DNA from: Phoronis australis
Taxonomy: Eukaryota > Phoronida > Phoronidae
Reading direction: 5' to 3'
Length of the DNA stretch: 64,000 bases
Assembly (NCBI GenBank): GCA_002633005.1
Contig: NMRA01000358.1
Coordinates: forward strand, 68,688-132,687
The notes under the pieces are model-generated. The model saw only the letters and a list, made by a program, of their open reading frames with translations. It did no database searches and was not told the DNA's origin. Below, one piece after another: positions 1-14,100 of this stretch. Positions within the stretch are counted from its first letter, which is position 1. Each line of letters opens with the position of its first letter. Position numbers and translations under genes: made by a program.

Positions 1-1924
1 AAACGTAGGCGTCGTTGTGCTGTTCAAAGCGTAAGAATGTACACAAAATGAAAAACGGTGGCCCCCAAAAGTCATAGGGACTCGTCAAAGCGTCAAAAAT
101 TTATTGAAGTTGGCGATTTACTGGGGTTTTTAAACTACAAAGCAGGAAACTAAATCTGCAAAATACATTTAACAAAGGCAGCATCCTTTATATGATGATT
201 AGAACAAGCTTGTCGTTTTAGCACTTGAGAAGGCCGGGGCTCTGCGCTCCATTGCGCAGGCCCCGCAATTGCTTAATCCGGCACTGATGCAGGCTAGTCG
301 TCGATCTATACTTTTTTAAAAGTCACCAAAACTACTTTACGATGGGATTAATTGAAATTTGTATGTTTACTGACTGAACTAGTGTTTGACATCTGCTACG
401 ACTACCATGTAGATGCAGACAGCAAGAGTAGCGTTAAACTTTGATCTGAAGATGACCCTAGGGATCACTTTTCGATGTTGAAAATTTTTATTTCAGGCAA
501 TTCTTTAAGGGATCAAAATTTAATGCTACACCGGCTGACCGCAACATGTCGGAGGTAGACAAGTCGAACTTCAGCCAACACGCTCATTGAAAGTAAAGCA
601 ATGTATATTATTTGATATTAGTTTTAAAGACGATTTGCAGTCAAAATATTAAGACAGAAGACTAAATTTTCGCCTTCGAATGATCCTCGGTGACTTCAAA
701 AGTTTGTAACTCCTCTGCGTCGCACTCTTCCCTTCTGTTTTTTCTGAAACGAGACAAACACAACTGCAGCCATTTTTATCTTACGCATGCAGATGGTGAC
801 ATCTTTCAAAACCGGTGTATAGTGACCACAAATATCGACGTACCCTTATTGGTACGTATCTTAGCTGCGACAAACTATCATATGCGATCACTGACAACAC
901 ATGTAGTTTTTTCTTTTGATTCTTTTGGGTCTACGCAGCAACAACCCTATTTGTATGAGCAAGATCATTCACAAGATAAAACCACGTGATCAGCGAGCAC
1001 CCTCGGGACTCTTTGTCAATATATGTGGGGGTAGGGTGCAGTCACACTTTTAAAATCATAATCAACGCAATAATATGTTATATTGGAAAATGTGTAGCAA
1101 TTTTGTCGCAACAGCATGGGCGGCGCACCCGGTAGGGGGCTGGATTTTTTCAGTGCTGCGCCGCCAAAAACAGTCCGCCGTCCCAAGTAACCGGCTCACC
1201 AATGGTGGACATTCCAGAGTAGTCTATAAACTATACACTGTCACGAAAACAAGTTTGAACATGGACAAGATTACATTCATGGTGTCTCCGAAAGGTGGCG
1301 TTTTAGCAAAATACCCAAATGGTTCTAAGAAAGGAAGCAGATTGAAGTGGTTGCAGAGTATGAATGTTTAGTTTTACTTCTGGCTGCTCATTGTTCGCTA
1401 CTCAAAAAGAACTTGCTCTCCAGCCTTCGAAAGCAATGAATTTTTGTATGACCTTCCTTGTGAAATTCTTTATACCCAGCTTCTGTCAATTGTTTGCCAG
1501 TGAAGTTTGGGGGGTTTTATGAGGCAAAAGATATTGAAATGGTTCAAAACTCCAGTAGCTGTACTAGGAGAAGTTGGAAAACGGCATTACTTAGTCTAAT
1601 GTTTCAAAGAATGGGGAAAATTTGAAATATTGGTTTAAGTTGATAACAGCTGACAGCAAAGGGTATATTGCAGTAGCATTCAGTCACCAATACAATCTGA
1701 CAGAAAAAGGTGTAGACTGCTAGGATTTAAAAGTGAATTTTTGTAAAGAAAACTTGGGTTTCAAGTTATGTCGAAAACACAGATGATTTTAAAAAACGAG
1801 TTTTTTAGACGATGTTACAAAGCAAAAAACTGTTATATCTGAGGATAACTTTTTTGACAATCTTGCTAATAGACATACTAAGAAGGAGTTAGGTTTTGAA
1901 AGTTATCTCGACACAGTTAGAATT
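1..1924. other. Non-coding stretch, no gene recognised
   Basis: This is AT-rich DNA with short open frames only (about 690-989 and 1075-1371 on the plus strand). Neither frame resembles a family I know, has good splice signals, or shows codon regularity. A short GC-rich repeat lies at about 1118-1184 and is listed separately. I see no promoter, RNA gene or transposon end that I can support. Confidence 0.5.
1118..1184 (+). repeat. Dispersed GC-rich repeat, copy 1
   Basis: This block contains GGGCGGCG, then GGGGGCT, then TTTTTTCAGTGCTGCGCCGC. The same string in reverse orientation occurs at 14036-14060, and a related plus-orientation copy lies at 20954-21085. Three copies in one window, in both orientations, indicate a dispersed repeat family rather than chance. 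I do not know the family. Confidence 0.5.
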
Positions 1925-2215
1925 AGAAGCTATAGAATTGCTCTGACGAAATAAGAATTTCAGCCCATAATCTAGAAATTTAGTGAAAAAGGGCGTGAAT
2001 GTGATTTTCCATGAGAACATGGGGTTCGTGAGTTATGTTTGTCTGCCGGAGAAATTGAAGCAGAATTTTACTTTCTTATTGAGTGTCCTATTTGTAAAAG
2101 CCTTAGAGAGAAATGTTCGCTTATGATAGATGCTTCGGTGGTTGATATGATAGATTTAGATGATGTACGAAATTTGCCTAAATACTTGTTTTTGGCTTAC
2201 AAGATACGAAATTAA
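1925..2215 (+). mobile_element. 3' end of a decayed non-LTR retrotransposon (LINE ORF2 C-terminus)
   Basis: Broken frames give RISAHNLEI near 1955. They are followed by a segment ending GEIEAEFYFLIECPICKSLR at about 2050-2110 and finishing in LFLAYKIRN and a stop at 2213. A cysteine-containing C-terminus with 'E.EFHFL..CP' wording is typical of LINE ORF2 proteins. Frameshifts and stops break it, so this is a dead relic. No reverse-transcriptase motifs are readable just upstream, although LINE-like words may reach back to about 1600. Confidence 0.55.
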
Positions 2216-2219
2216 ATGC

Positions 2220-3164
2220 TGTAAATATTTCAAATGTATTTCAAATGTATTGATATGTAGGTGTGACTCATGGGCCTGTGGCCGTTTATAAAGGAAATCT
2301 CATATAAACTACAAGTATGCGACACGTCAATGTAAGAGTTGCAAAATGAATGAAGAGGTTGAATTATACTTTTGATCTTTTGATGGACAAGCCTATTGAA
2401 TCAAATCGGCGATAATGGCCATTACCGCCGTTCTACACTAGAAAGGTGTGCGCACTTTCGTTGACCCCATCTTTCGTTTATCATTGGAGACCGTACAGCT
2501 GAAACCGTGAAACCAAAATACCTATCTGTAGAGAATATACCTGACAGAGATGAAACTGGAAAGACAAAATACTCAAGACCGCCACCTATCGAATTCAGAA
2601 TTCAGGCAGCCAACTTGAAACGAAGCCATTTTTAGTGCAGATACACCTTCAGGTTGTTGTGTAATATGTCACAGATCACCACAAGGATGGCGGTTTATGA
2701 GACTATAAACGAATTGTGAGATCAGAACTAAACTGAATATGGCGAACAACTGTACCAGTATCTGTCAAAAAACGATGTTCCAAACGTTGCTTAAAAGCGC
2801 ACAATAGCGTTGAACCTTTGTGGTCCTGAAACATGAACGGCTTACTTCGTACCCACTTCTTGAGTAGATTGGTGGAGGCGAACTAAAGGAAATTTTGCAT
2901 GCTACTTAATCCCAATGAGACCACAAAGCGTAATAGAGAGAATCAGATTGAATAGCTGGTCGAGGGGGCAATGCCATTCAGTGTCGGCCACATTTTATGA
3001 CTGACATGAGACGTTTGTCGGAGCAATGTAATTGTTGAACATCTCAACGAAATGTTGCGAGAGCCTTGTTGTTGGCATAGAGGACGAGCGGGTTCAGCTG
3101 TGTGCTTTCTGAGCAAGGAATAACGCACAAGGGCGCCGTGTAATCAGTAGCTGCGAGTGTGCCG
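2220..3164. other. Non-coding stretch before the satellite
   Basis: I see no gene or recognisable element here. The last bases, around 3159-3170, run directly into the 36-bp array. The first partial unit differs from the later ones (GCCGCTAACG instead of CACACTAACG), which marks the true left edge of the array. Confidence 0.5.
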
Positions 3165-6100
3165 CTAACGACCTGAAGACATGCCGGATGTTGCGGCACA
3201 CTAACGACCTGAAGACATGCCGGATGTTGCGGCACACTAACGACCTGAAGACATGCCGGATGTTGCGGCACACTAACGACCTGAAGACATGCCGGATGTT
3301 GCGGCACACTAACGACCTGAAGACATGCCGGATGTTGCGGCACACTAACGACCTGAAGACATGCCGGATGTTGCGGCACACTAACGACCTGAAGACATGC
3401 CGGATGTTGCGGCACACTAACGACCTGAAGACATGCCGGATGTTGCGGCACACTAACGACCTGAAGACATGCCGGATGTTGCGGCACACTAACGACCTGA
3501 AGACATGCCGGATGTTGCGGCACACTAACGACCTGAAGACATGCCGGATGTTGCGGCACACTAACGACCTGAAGACATGCCGGATGTTGCGGCACACTAA
3601 CGACCTGAAGACATGCCGGATGTTGCGGCACACTAACGACCTGAAGACATGCCGGATGTTGCGGCACACTAACGACCTGAAGACATGCCGGATGTTGCGG
3701 CACACTAACGACCTGAAGACATGCCGGATGTTGCGGCACACTAACGACCTGAAGACATGCCGGATGTTGCGGCACACTAACGACCTGAAGACATGCCGGA
3801 TGTTGCGGCACACTAACGACCTGAAGACATGCCGGATGTTGCGGCACACTAACGACCTGAAGACATGCCGGATGTTGCGGCACACTAACGACCTGAAGAC
3901 ATGCCGGATGTTGCGGCACACTAACGACCTGAAGACATGCCGGATGTTGCGGCACACTAACGACCTGAAGACATGCCGGATGTTGCGGCACACTAACGAC
4001 CTGAAGACATGCCGGATGTTGCGGCACACTAACGACCTGAAGACATGCCGGATGTTGCGGCACACTAACGACCTGAAGACATGCCGGATGTTGCGGCACA
4101 CTAACGACCTGAAGACATGCCGGATGTTGCGGCACACTAACGACCTGAAGACATGCCGGATGTTGCGGCACACTAACGACCTGAAGACATGCCGGATGTT
4201 GCGGCACACTAACGACCTGAAGACATGCCGGATGTTGCGGCACACTAACGACCTGAAGACATGCCGGATGTTGCGGCACACTAACGACCTGAAGACATGC
4301 CGGATGTTGCGGCACACTAACGACCTGAAGACATGCCGGATGTTGCGGCACACTAACGACCTGAAGACATGCCGGATGTTGCGGCACACTAACGACCTGA
4401 AGACATGCCGGATGTTGCGGCACACTAACGACCTGAAGACATGCCGGATGTTGCGGCACACTAACGACCTGAAGACATGCCGGATGTTGCGGCACACTAA
4501 CGACCTGAAGACATGCCGGATGTTGCGGCACACTAACGACCTGAAGACATGCCGGATGTTGCGGCACACTAACGACCTGAAGACATGCCGGATGTTGCGG
4601 CACACTAACGACCTGAAGACATGCCGGATGTTGCGGCACACTAACGACCTGAAGACATGCCGGATGTTGCGGCACACTAACGACCTGAAGACATGCCGGA
4701 TGTTGCGGCACACTAACGACCTGAAGACATGCCGGATGTTGCGGCACACTAACGACCTGAAGACATGCCGGATGTTGCGGCACACTAACGACCTGAAGAC
4801 ATGCCGGATGTTGCGGCACACTAACGACCTGAAGACATGCCGGATGTTGCGGCACACTAACGACCTGAAGACATGCCGGATGTTGCGGCACACTAACGAC
4901 CTGAAGACATGCCGGATGTTGCGGCACACTAACGACCTGAAGACATGCCGGATGTTGCGGCACACTAACGACCTGAAGACATGCCGGATGTTGCGGCACA
5001 CTAACGACCTGAAGACATGCCGGATGTTGCGGCACACTAACGACCTGAAGACATGCCGGATGTTGCGGCACACTAACGACCTGAAGACATGCCGGATGTT
5101 GCGGCACACTAACGACCTGAAGACATGCCGGATGTTGCGGCACACTAACGACCTGAAGACATGCCGGATGTTGCGGCACACTAACGACCTGAAGACATGC
5201 CGGATGTTGCGGCACACTAACGACCTGAAGACATGCCGGATGTTGCGGCACACTAACGACCTGAAGACATGCCGGATGTTGCGGCACACTAACGACCTGA
5301 AGACATGCCGGATGTTGCGGCACACTAACGACCTGAAGACATGCCGGATGTTGCGGCACACTAACGACCTGAAGACATGCCGGATGTTGCGGCACACTAA
5401 CGACCTGAAGACATGCCGGATGTTGCGGCACACTAACGACCTGAAGACATGCCGGATGTTGCGGCACACTAACGACCTGAAGACATGCCGGATGTTGCGG
5501 CACACTAACGACCTGAAGACATGCCGGATGTTGCGGCACACTAACGACCTGAAGACATGCCGGATGTTGCGGCACACTAACGACCTGAAGACATGCCGGA
5601 TGTTGCGGCACACTAACGACCTGAAGACATGCCGGATGTTGCGGCACACTAACGACCTGAAGACATGCCGGATGTTGCGGCACACTAACGACCTGAAGAC
5701 ATGCCGGATGTTGCGGCACACTAACGACCTGAAGACATGCCGGATGTTGCGGCACACTAACGACCTGAAGACATGCCGGATGTTGCGGCACACTAACGAC
5801 CTGAAGACATGCCGGATGTTGCGGCACACTAACGACCTGAAGACATGCCGGATGTTGCGGCACACTAACGACCTGAAGACATGCCGGATGTTGCGGCACA
5901 CTAACGACCTGAAGACATGCCGGATGTTGCGGCACACTAACGACCTGAAGACATGCCGGATGTTGCGGCACACTAACGACCTGAAGACATGCCGGATGTT
6001 GCGGCACACTAACGACCTGAAGACATGCCGGATGTTGCGGCACACTAACGACCTGAAGACATGCCGGATGTTGCGGCACACTAACGACCTGAAGACATGC

Positions 6101-6232
6101 CGGATGTTGCGGCACACTAACGACCTGAAGACATGCCGGATGTTGCGGCACACTAACGACCTGAAGACATGCCGGATGTTGCGGCACACTAACGACCTGA
6201 AGACATGCCGGATGTTGCGGCACACTAACGAC
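3165..6232. repeat. Perfect 36-bp tandem satellite, about 85 copies
   Basis: A 36-bp unit starting CTAACGACCTGAAGACATG (read 3165-3200) repeats without any visible substitution for 3068 bp, about 85.2 copies. The unit is a multiple of three and lacks stops in three of six frames. This creates spurious open frames of 1082, 1057 and 1030 residues with 12-residue repeats such as MLRHTNDLKTCR. The array ends abruptly at an N (6233), so its true length is unknown and may be greater. It lies just 3' of SLC22 exon 7 on that gene's strand, either in a later intron or past the gene. Complete identity implies very recent expansion, strong homogenisation, or assembler extension. Confidence 0.97.
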
Positions 6233-6335
6233 NCCGCCACCACCACCATCGCCGCTACCATAACCATCCACCATTATTAACAAAACCACCAAGAGTGTTA
6301 CCGCCCTCTGCTGGCGCCGCCACCGCTATCATTAC
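6233..6335. repeat. Assembly join followed by a CCA/ACC-rich simple repeat
   Basis: A single N at 6233 marks a contig join. It is followed by a degenerate CCACCACCACCATCGCCGCT-type trinucleotide tract to about 6275. On the minus strand this is GGT-rich intronic sequence just downstream of the SLC22 exon 7 donor. Confidence 0.7.
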
Positions 6336-6553
6336 CTTCGGGAATGGGCACGGTGGCTAACAGGAACGCAGCTGACGCCATTACCGTAAGAAAAGTGGTA
6401 CCACGTCTGCCCAGTCGACTTTTCAACAGCACGTAGGTGCAGCATAGTGCTGGTATCTCTACTGCACCGGATATGGCGAAGTTGACGTATGGACCACCGG
6501 TCAAGTTCGAAGTATTAAAAGATAGGCCGTAAAATAATAGGGTGGCACAAAAC
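6336..6553 (-). CDS. SLC22 exon 7
   Basis: The acceptor TTCTAG precedes GTTTTGTGCC, and the donor is GAAG followed by GTAATG. The 218-bp exon encodes FCATLLFYGLSFNTSNLTGG, then SGAVEIPALCC and LGRRGTTFLTVMAS. These are transmembrane segments 7-8 with the conserved VEIPA and GRR positions. Its first base completes the TGG codon left open by exon 6. Confidence 0.92.
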
Positions 6554-9500
6554 CTAGAATTCCAAAAAAGAAACAAAAATGTAAAGTTTGAAGCAACAAT
6601 ACAGGTCTCAAACCACTCCTTAACATAGATTTTATTTATGCGTGTAATCTCCTACATGTATGGCTCGATGGCTATATGTGTCGTATTTTATCCGATAATC
6701 CCTAAGAATAGAAGCACTTCAAATGTGAAAAATTACAAGAATCAGAATTAACTACCTACCACAGCATCGCGTTGACGACTGTGAAGAGAATGATAGTTCT
6801 TGACTTCAGTAAAGCAATGAGTAGGGTGGTAGTTCGATTGCTCTGAAACAACATCAGATCAGCGACACACAGAGATAGCGACCCCAAACATATAGCTTAG
6901 AACTTAATAAACCGGAAAGATTGAGCAACTTCCATAAAAGTTAAAATACGAACATGATTATCAAAAAAACAACAAAACATTATGTTAAAACGGTGTCGTT
7001 CGTGTAAATAGGAACAAGGCCAATCGAATTTACTAATTTGCTTTTCAAAGTTGAAAACAGTACGTGTTCAGTATCTGCGTGCAGAAGCTATACTGTTTAT
7101 AACTAGTTTTTGAAACTTAACTGGAAGTTCAGACATAATTTAGGTGTTTCTAGCAAGAGCTGGATTTTCTTAAATCATTATGCAAACAACAAAAGCATTG
7201 GCAAAATCTACGTTGTTTGTTTTTAAAGGAGAAGGCAACCTTTTTCATGACATTTTTAGTAAAAAATACGGTTCGTTGATTATCCCAGACATATGTTTCA
7301 ATTAATTACGTCGTCCCGTGACTTTATTTATTAGTCGTGTGCTTCTCCGCAAATGACGTTCAGGGGGTTAAGAATTTCTCATGAATTGGCTTCTGCGCGG
7401 ATTTGTACCACTGTCGTTTTCGTGCAGGTTTTCTAAAATTGTCGTCACCACTTCCCATTGACAAGTATTCTACAAGCTCGATTGTTAGAGAACTCAATTG
7501 CGTTGGATTTGGGGATCATTTAGTTTGTAATAGCCAGAAAATGGCTGGATTTGACGACCCCGTGGCGCGTGTGACGTACACATTGTTCATAGGAGTGGTG
7601 ACGAAGAGTTTTTTACGAACAGTCAGTGGGTGGATAATGTTTGAGCCCGAGTATAGTGACACAGAATGTGCACAGTTGTTGACAGGGATTAGAAAGAAAC
7701 TGAGGACAGACGTGTTGGGAGGTCTTGGTGCAAATGCACGGTGTGCACTGTTATAACGACCTCAATGGAATGCCTATGCTGTTCCCACTGGATGGTGACC
7801 TGAGCACTCAAACCGCTTACATCCCGCCGTGTGACTCCCTCGCCACACACCTTGCCCCTTCTAGATAGCTACAATACTTTAGGCAATCCACAATAAACTT
7901 TCAGAAGCTTGGCTCACCGGCCTGTTCACTGGACGACGAACTGTCCTCCTCACTGGGTGTCGAACTGGGCGTGTATTCACTGACCGAACTCAACATCGCT
8001 ACGTTCGGACGTACGGGTGACTGCAGATGAAGAGCCTTCACTCTGTGTAGAGGCCACAGCTTACGAGGGTTCTCAATTAAAAAATGCACTTTTCCGGGGT
8101 GGCTACGGGGCACTTCCGGTAATCAAAAGCGACAGTATAGGGCACCCTTCTTCAGGCGTTATCTTGAAGAAACTTTCATCAATTCCGCTCGGTAATTCCA
8201 CACTGATTTGTACGTTGCGTAGAGGGGTAAAGCTGCGTTTTTCAAAGGAACGAGACAAGTACTGCGGGGTGCGTAAAAAGACATGTAATGGTAAACCTAG
8301 GGTATACCCAAAGTGAGACGATAATGAGTCCACCTCGGTACTCAGCAACCGTGCACCATGTTGACTGACTAGTAAACAAATGCAAACGACTAGTGAACGT
8401 ATCACAACCGCTCACACAGTCATACTATAGGAAAACAAAATGGCGGGAAATTCCTAACCCCCTAAACGTCACTGCCGGAGTAAGATACGATCAATCCATG
8501 AATTACTTGGAGCCGTTATTAACTGAAAATGTGTCTGGGTTGATCAAAGAATCGTATTTTTACTAAAAATGACATGAAAAAGGCTGCCTTCTCTTTTAAC
8601 CTCTCACCGCAGCTAAGTTGTATTCACACAAACTAAACCGGCTAAACACTTTGTAACAGTAATCCTTTTTGCATAATTGCTGCGTGTAATAGCCTAAGTT
8701 TGTGTCTTGTTATAGTCAAAAGAATTGATGAACATATCGGTTAATACGACTAAGTATAAACAAAACGACGTTGTAAATCAGGCGTCCGTTCGTAGATGCA
8801 AGAGCCTCTCGAAAACACAAGGCTTTGCAAGGCGTCGCCATGTAGCACCTGAGCACTAACGTTCTTCGCTAGGTTGTTGCGTCTACATAACTCAGCCCAC
8901 ACCACGGCTTCGTCTTTATTTCACAGTTCTCACGCTTCTTAATAACATATTTACGTAAGCTTGAAATGTCAAAATACAATAATTGTTTTAGTTTTAAATT
9001 TCCGAAGGAAAACATTATTCTTCAAGCTCACGACTTGTTTTTCTTCTTGCTTGCTCGTGACCACCATTTGATCCATCTCCGCGTTCCATTCAACACCGTT
9101 CATGCGGGCAATGCTTTTCAGTACAACGATTGCGTCTTCAACACGGTGACGTTTAAGGAGCCATCTTGGCGATTCGGGCGTCAACCTGGGAGAAGATCGC
9201 CTTTACTTCAACAAATACTGGTTTCTCATATCACCATTTTAGCATCACATTTCCTGAGCTTTTCTGTTATTGCGGTCATCGTGTAATAATCACTGATCAA
9301 AAGCAAGATATTCCCTGTACTTTAGCCGTTTTCTGTCGTTTTCAGCGATCCAAACGACAGTAATATGGCCAATGAACTCAAAGTTGCCAACTCCAGCTCG
9401 ATAATCAACTAATCTAACGTTAACCATAGTACACATTTTTGAAACTGTGAATGTAAATTACATGCATTTAAAGTTAAGAAATGGCCAAAACACTAACATT

Positions 9501-11127
9501 AGAATCAAAATATGTCGTGGCATGTGTCTTTAAAGTTCAGTGTGGTAGGGTAGAATTAAGTCTTGCAGTAAGACGCTATTCATCCTATATTTATCCAAAA
9601 AAGGGCACTGGTAGTAAATCAGCTGCATTTCGACATATTTAGCGGACTAAAATCAAAAATCAAATTAAGTCCGTATACTCTTACGAAAATGTTTGATAAT
9701 ACTTCTTGCCGTGACATGAATCCGTCCCTGCTACGAGTATGAACATACCGAAGAAAGCTCTTCGGAGTTTATTGGGATTGGTCACCCTCAAAAATTGCAA
9801 ATTTATGTTTTGCTTGCGACTTGATTGGAAATGGAATTTGAGCCCTAATGTGAGGTATTATGAAAGCGATTTTATGGGAGGAAATGGTCTTATTCGATAT
9901 TCGTTTGTTTTAGCCAGCTAATCAGCACGAAATGCAACTTTAACATACGTCATCAGGAGACTGCATGAATACGTCTTCAGTGCCCAACTGCAAGAACCAG
10001 TCCGAAATAGGACTCTACTTAGGTCACTAAACCGTCTGCAAATTTGTAGACTTTGTGAAAACACCGATTGTTCTTTTGTATTCTGTTTTAGTTTCGTTAC
10101 TACGTCAACTTTTGGTTTTGATACAAATCGAAAGTGAACTCGACGTTGAATTTCCAATATTACCGAAAATGTATAGAAATCTTTTCATGCAACGCTCCTA
10201 ACTTTGGTACTAAGTCCTATTTATTTTCATTGAACTCAGGGCTCAGTTATACTACTACAAATGTCATCAGACAAAGAGGAGCCCATAATAAATTAAGATG
10301 AAACGATAGAAAAAGATCACATCTGTGAGCAAACAGAGACACAAACAGGCAAAATATTTAGGGAACTTAGCTGAGTCCCTATTTGCGACTGTTTCATGCA
10401 ACAGGGCACAGGAAACTGATGCTTCAAGACAGCTGGTGATCCGACTGATTGGGTGCAGGCTCAGTTGACTGTGCTCAACAATACTCTGATAGCAGCATTT
10501 AATTGTTTAGCTCTGTTGATACCATAGAAAATTAAAACAAAATTCACTAGTTATTTACAAACGTTACATATTTACAAACCATGCGTAGAGAGCGACGAAT
10601 GCTATCATCGGTAAATGGAGCGACAGTTGCAAAGTAACCCAATCCCTAATGAAATAGGCTACTAAAGCTACCAACAGATATCCCACGCTCCAGGAGAAGT
10701 ATATTCCGAGACCTGCCACCGACCGGTATTTCACGCCAACAATTTCTAGGCCTGCAACGTTAAAAGTAATTCAAACAATGAATCACAGATCTACTGCTAA
10801 GCTAATGACACTTGAGTTTCAGACTCGCGTAATGGACGAGATCACATTCTGTATTTCACTACAACGTATAAAGTAATCTGGCACCGTCCAGTCTGAGGAC
10901 CATCATTTTTTATTCAATATAATAAGTACGAGTACAGATAATACAATTACACGATGCAATAACTTTTTTGTTTTACTCAAGGAAGGTTAAGGTGTTAACT
11001 TGTAGTACTGATATGTACCAAGGTTATTCGACATTGGATAAAAACAAGTAGAGGCTATGATTCATTCAGAATAAGCAAACAAGGTCAAGACCTTGCCAGC
11101 GCTCTATAAATTCACCTTACTTCATTT

Positions 11128-11187
<60 letters not shown>

Positions 11188-14100
11188 TATATATATATAC
11201 CGTTCAGTGGAAATGTACAATGCAAGTTCCTTTTTAAACATTGCAAGGCAGGGATATTTACACTTTAATCTTTGTTTATAAATGTGGTACTTGCTGAGGC
11301 AAAGAACCATACTTTGTAAAACTGATTCCACCTGAACACCAAACAGAACTGATTGTATAGACGGTTCTAAACTATGTCGAACAGCATCTTCAAGCCAGTT
11401 ATTTACATTAGTCCAAAACTGCTGAGTAAAGGTTACAAGACCAGTACACGTGGACAATAGATTCAATTTCATTTATGCAAAAAGTGCACAATGAGCTATC
11501 AGTTACGCCAATCTTATATAAAAATTCATTATAACCTATTATTCTATGAGCCAGCCTAAATTGGAACCATCTCAGAGAAACATCTTCGGTGAATGAATAG
11601 ATGTAAGAAAAAACATTGTACCACCATTCTGCAGAATCCGGAAGATTTAATTTTTTACTCCACTTCATTTAACACTTTGTTTTTCCGCAATTCTGCGAGA
11701 TAATAACGTGGTAAATTTTATCTACTACTTTGACATCTCCCAAAATAACTTCAATGTATCGTGGACGACGCGGTAAAATTACTTCCCTCTCTGAGATGAC
11801 TCCAGTTAGCATATAATGAGCTTCGTAGACCGTGAAATAAAGTTATTTGAGATGTAAAGTCAAATTTCTGTATTAACTCCTCATAATTAACGAAACAACC
11901 ATCCGAATTAAATAAGTCGTGTACATAAGTTATGCCTTTTTAATACCACCATTTATAGAAAACAGGCTTGTTATCTATCAGTATATTCGAATTAAGCCAT
12001 AGAGGCTGATGAATACCATCGTTTTCGGGAACTAACAATCTGAATTCATGAACATTTTGAAAGACCTCTTTCCAAAACACATTAGAAGTCATTTAGGACA
12101 TCTTTATAAAATAGAAATCCCCGAGCAGTAAGTAATTCTTTGGAACTCGTGATAGCAGACCATTTGCTAAAACTGCCCGTGAACTTGTTGTACTTTGACA
12201 AAGTAGTCTACGAAACCAAGTTAATTTAATGGCTTTCATAAAAGAAGTGACGTCAATCATTCTAGCTCCACCAACATTGTACTCTTGAGCCAAAATCTTA
12301 CGACATATTTTTTCCGTTTTACCGTTCCATATAAAGCAGTAGAACATTTTGTTCAGCTGCTCCAGTAAGGCCTGTGAAGGGGACACGAGACTTGTAAAAA
12401 GATGAATGAGTTTTGGCATAATTATCGATTTCACAACTGTTATTCTTCCAAAAAGTGTCAAGTTTCTTTTTCCCCACATGCATATAGCCTTCTTTATTAC
12501 ACCAAGATTGCTGTTAAAACTAATTTCGGGAATTTTATTTAAATCAGTGGAGAATTGAATACCCAGTAAAGTGAATTCTGATGTTGCCCATTTCAGTTTT
12601 ACGTCACAGCACATTTTTTGATAGCTACCCTTCATAGAATCTCTCCAAATACAAATTGCTTTTCCCAGATTAGGCTTTAGATCAGAATATTTTGCAAAAG
12701 GGTTTAAAATGTGAAGTGTTTTCCACAGAGACTGCTCCGAGCCATCTAAAGATATAACCGTATCGTCTGCATACTGCATCTGTTTGTTTTCCACCGATCC
12801 GACCTGGATGCCCTTAACGCTGTTGTCTAGTCTAATGAGCCAGCCCATAATCTCTGCATATAGAATAAAAAGGTATGGCGATAACGGATTACCTTGCCTG
12901 CAACCACGCCCTTTGTCGAAAAAGTTAGATGTGACACCGTTCTGTATAACACATTGCTTTGCACCTCTGTTTAGTATATGGACCCATTTTTTCATTGAGT
13001 AACCAAAATTAAAGAAATTTAAAACATTGTCAATTAGACCACGACAATGAGTCAAACGCCTTTTCAAAGTCCACCAGTAAAAGTAAACCCGGTTTATTAA
13101 ACTACTCAGTAAACTGCATCAAGTCATAAATCTGCCTTTTATTTTCTGCTATGAAAAGCCCAGAGAGAAAACCCTTTTGGTCACTGTGTATTAACTTTTG
13201 CATCACAGAACGAACTCTTTGGGAAATACAAGACGACAAAAGTTTGTAAGAGAGAGACAGGCCTCCAATTTTTTATATTATTTCTTGATTTATTTCCTTT
13301 GGGTATGATGGTAATCACTCCCTGGAGTTGGGAGTTTGGCAGGAAGCCTCTTCTGAAACTGTGATTGTACGCTTTAGTAAGAGGCCCATCTTGTAGCGTC
13401 ACAGTCCCACAACATGTGTGGAACGCAGTGCAGCGCAAAAGTGTTGTCAAATTAATAGGCCAACAGTTAAGGTTTGTAAGTGGACTAAGTGATGTTGTCA
13501 GTCGGAAATACTGTAGTATGACCGACAGCTGATCAGTGGCAACAGCTTTTGCGCGTTCGGGACGTATTTCTATAAGTCGAGCCAAACCGGAGAAGAAACA
13601 ACGCCCACAGGAGTACAGCAGGTCGGTGAGCGCGTTGAGTGCCGAAGTAGGGTTACAGGGGCCAGCAGCAGAAGTCAACAGCAACACCCCTCGTTCACAG
13701 CTAGGCGGTCATTCACCCGAGAGCACGACACTATCATCTTTCAGTGTCAGGAAACGACGGACTGAGTACAAATTGTGTAGAAATTTTCAGTGTCTCCGGC
13801 GGCACTTGAACCCAAGTTCCACGACGGTCAAGCATCTAAACCATTCGTCCAACAGGCAATTGCCACTTGCCAAGCGGTTTAGAGAGGCTTTATCTGACTG
13901 TATGTGTTGTCACAATGGGAAGTCACGCTTCACAACAATTGCGGCGAATTCGTACTTGAACTTGCCTGCCAGCAAGCTTAAGAAAACAATCTCGACATTT
14001 TGTCAGCGTTACTAAATGAGATGGGGAATGTCTGCGGCGCAGCACTGAAAAAATGGGGTTATAGCCCCACAGTCCCCCTGTGGTCCCCTGCCCATAGACC

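Noticed and set aside
690-1371. Short plus-strand ORFs at the window start as genes
   Set aside because: They lack homology words and regular codon use, and part of the second lies in a dispersed repeat.
3165-6232. CRISPR array
   Set aside because: There are no variable spacers; the whole unit is identical. The window is eukaryotic and no cas genes are present.
3044-6292. Three ORFs over 1000 residues across the 36-bp array as a giant repeat protein
   Set aside because: They exist in three frames and on both strands because the period is divisible by three. They lack a plausible start region, domains or splice sites, and run through an assembly N.
12784-13002. Plus-strand ORF over the LINE
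   Set aside because: It is the antisense shadow of the minus-strand reverse-transcriptase domain.
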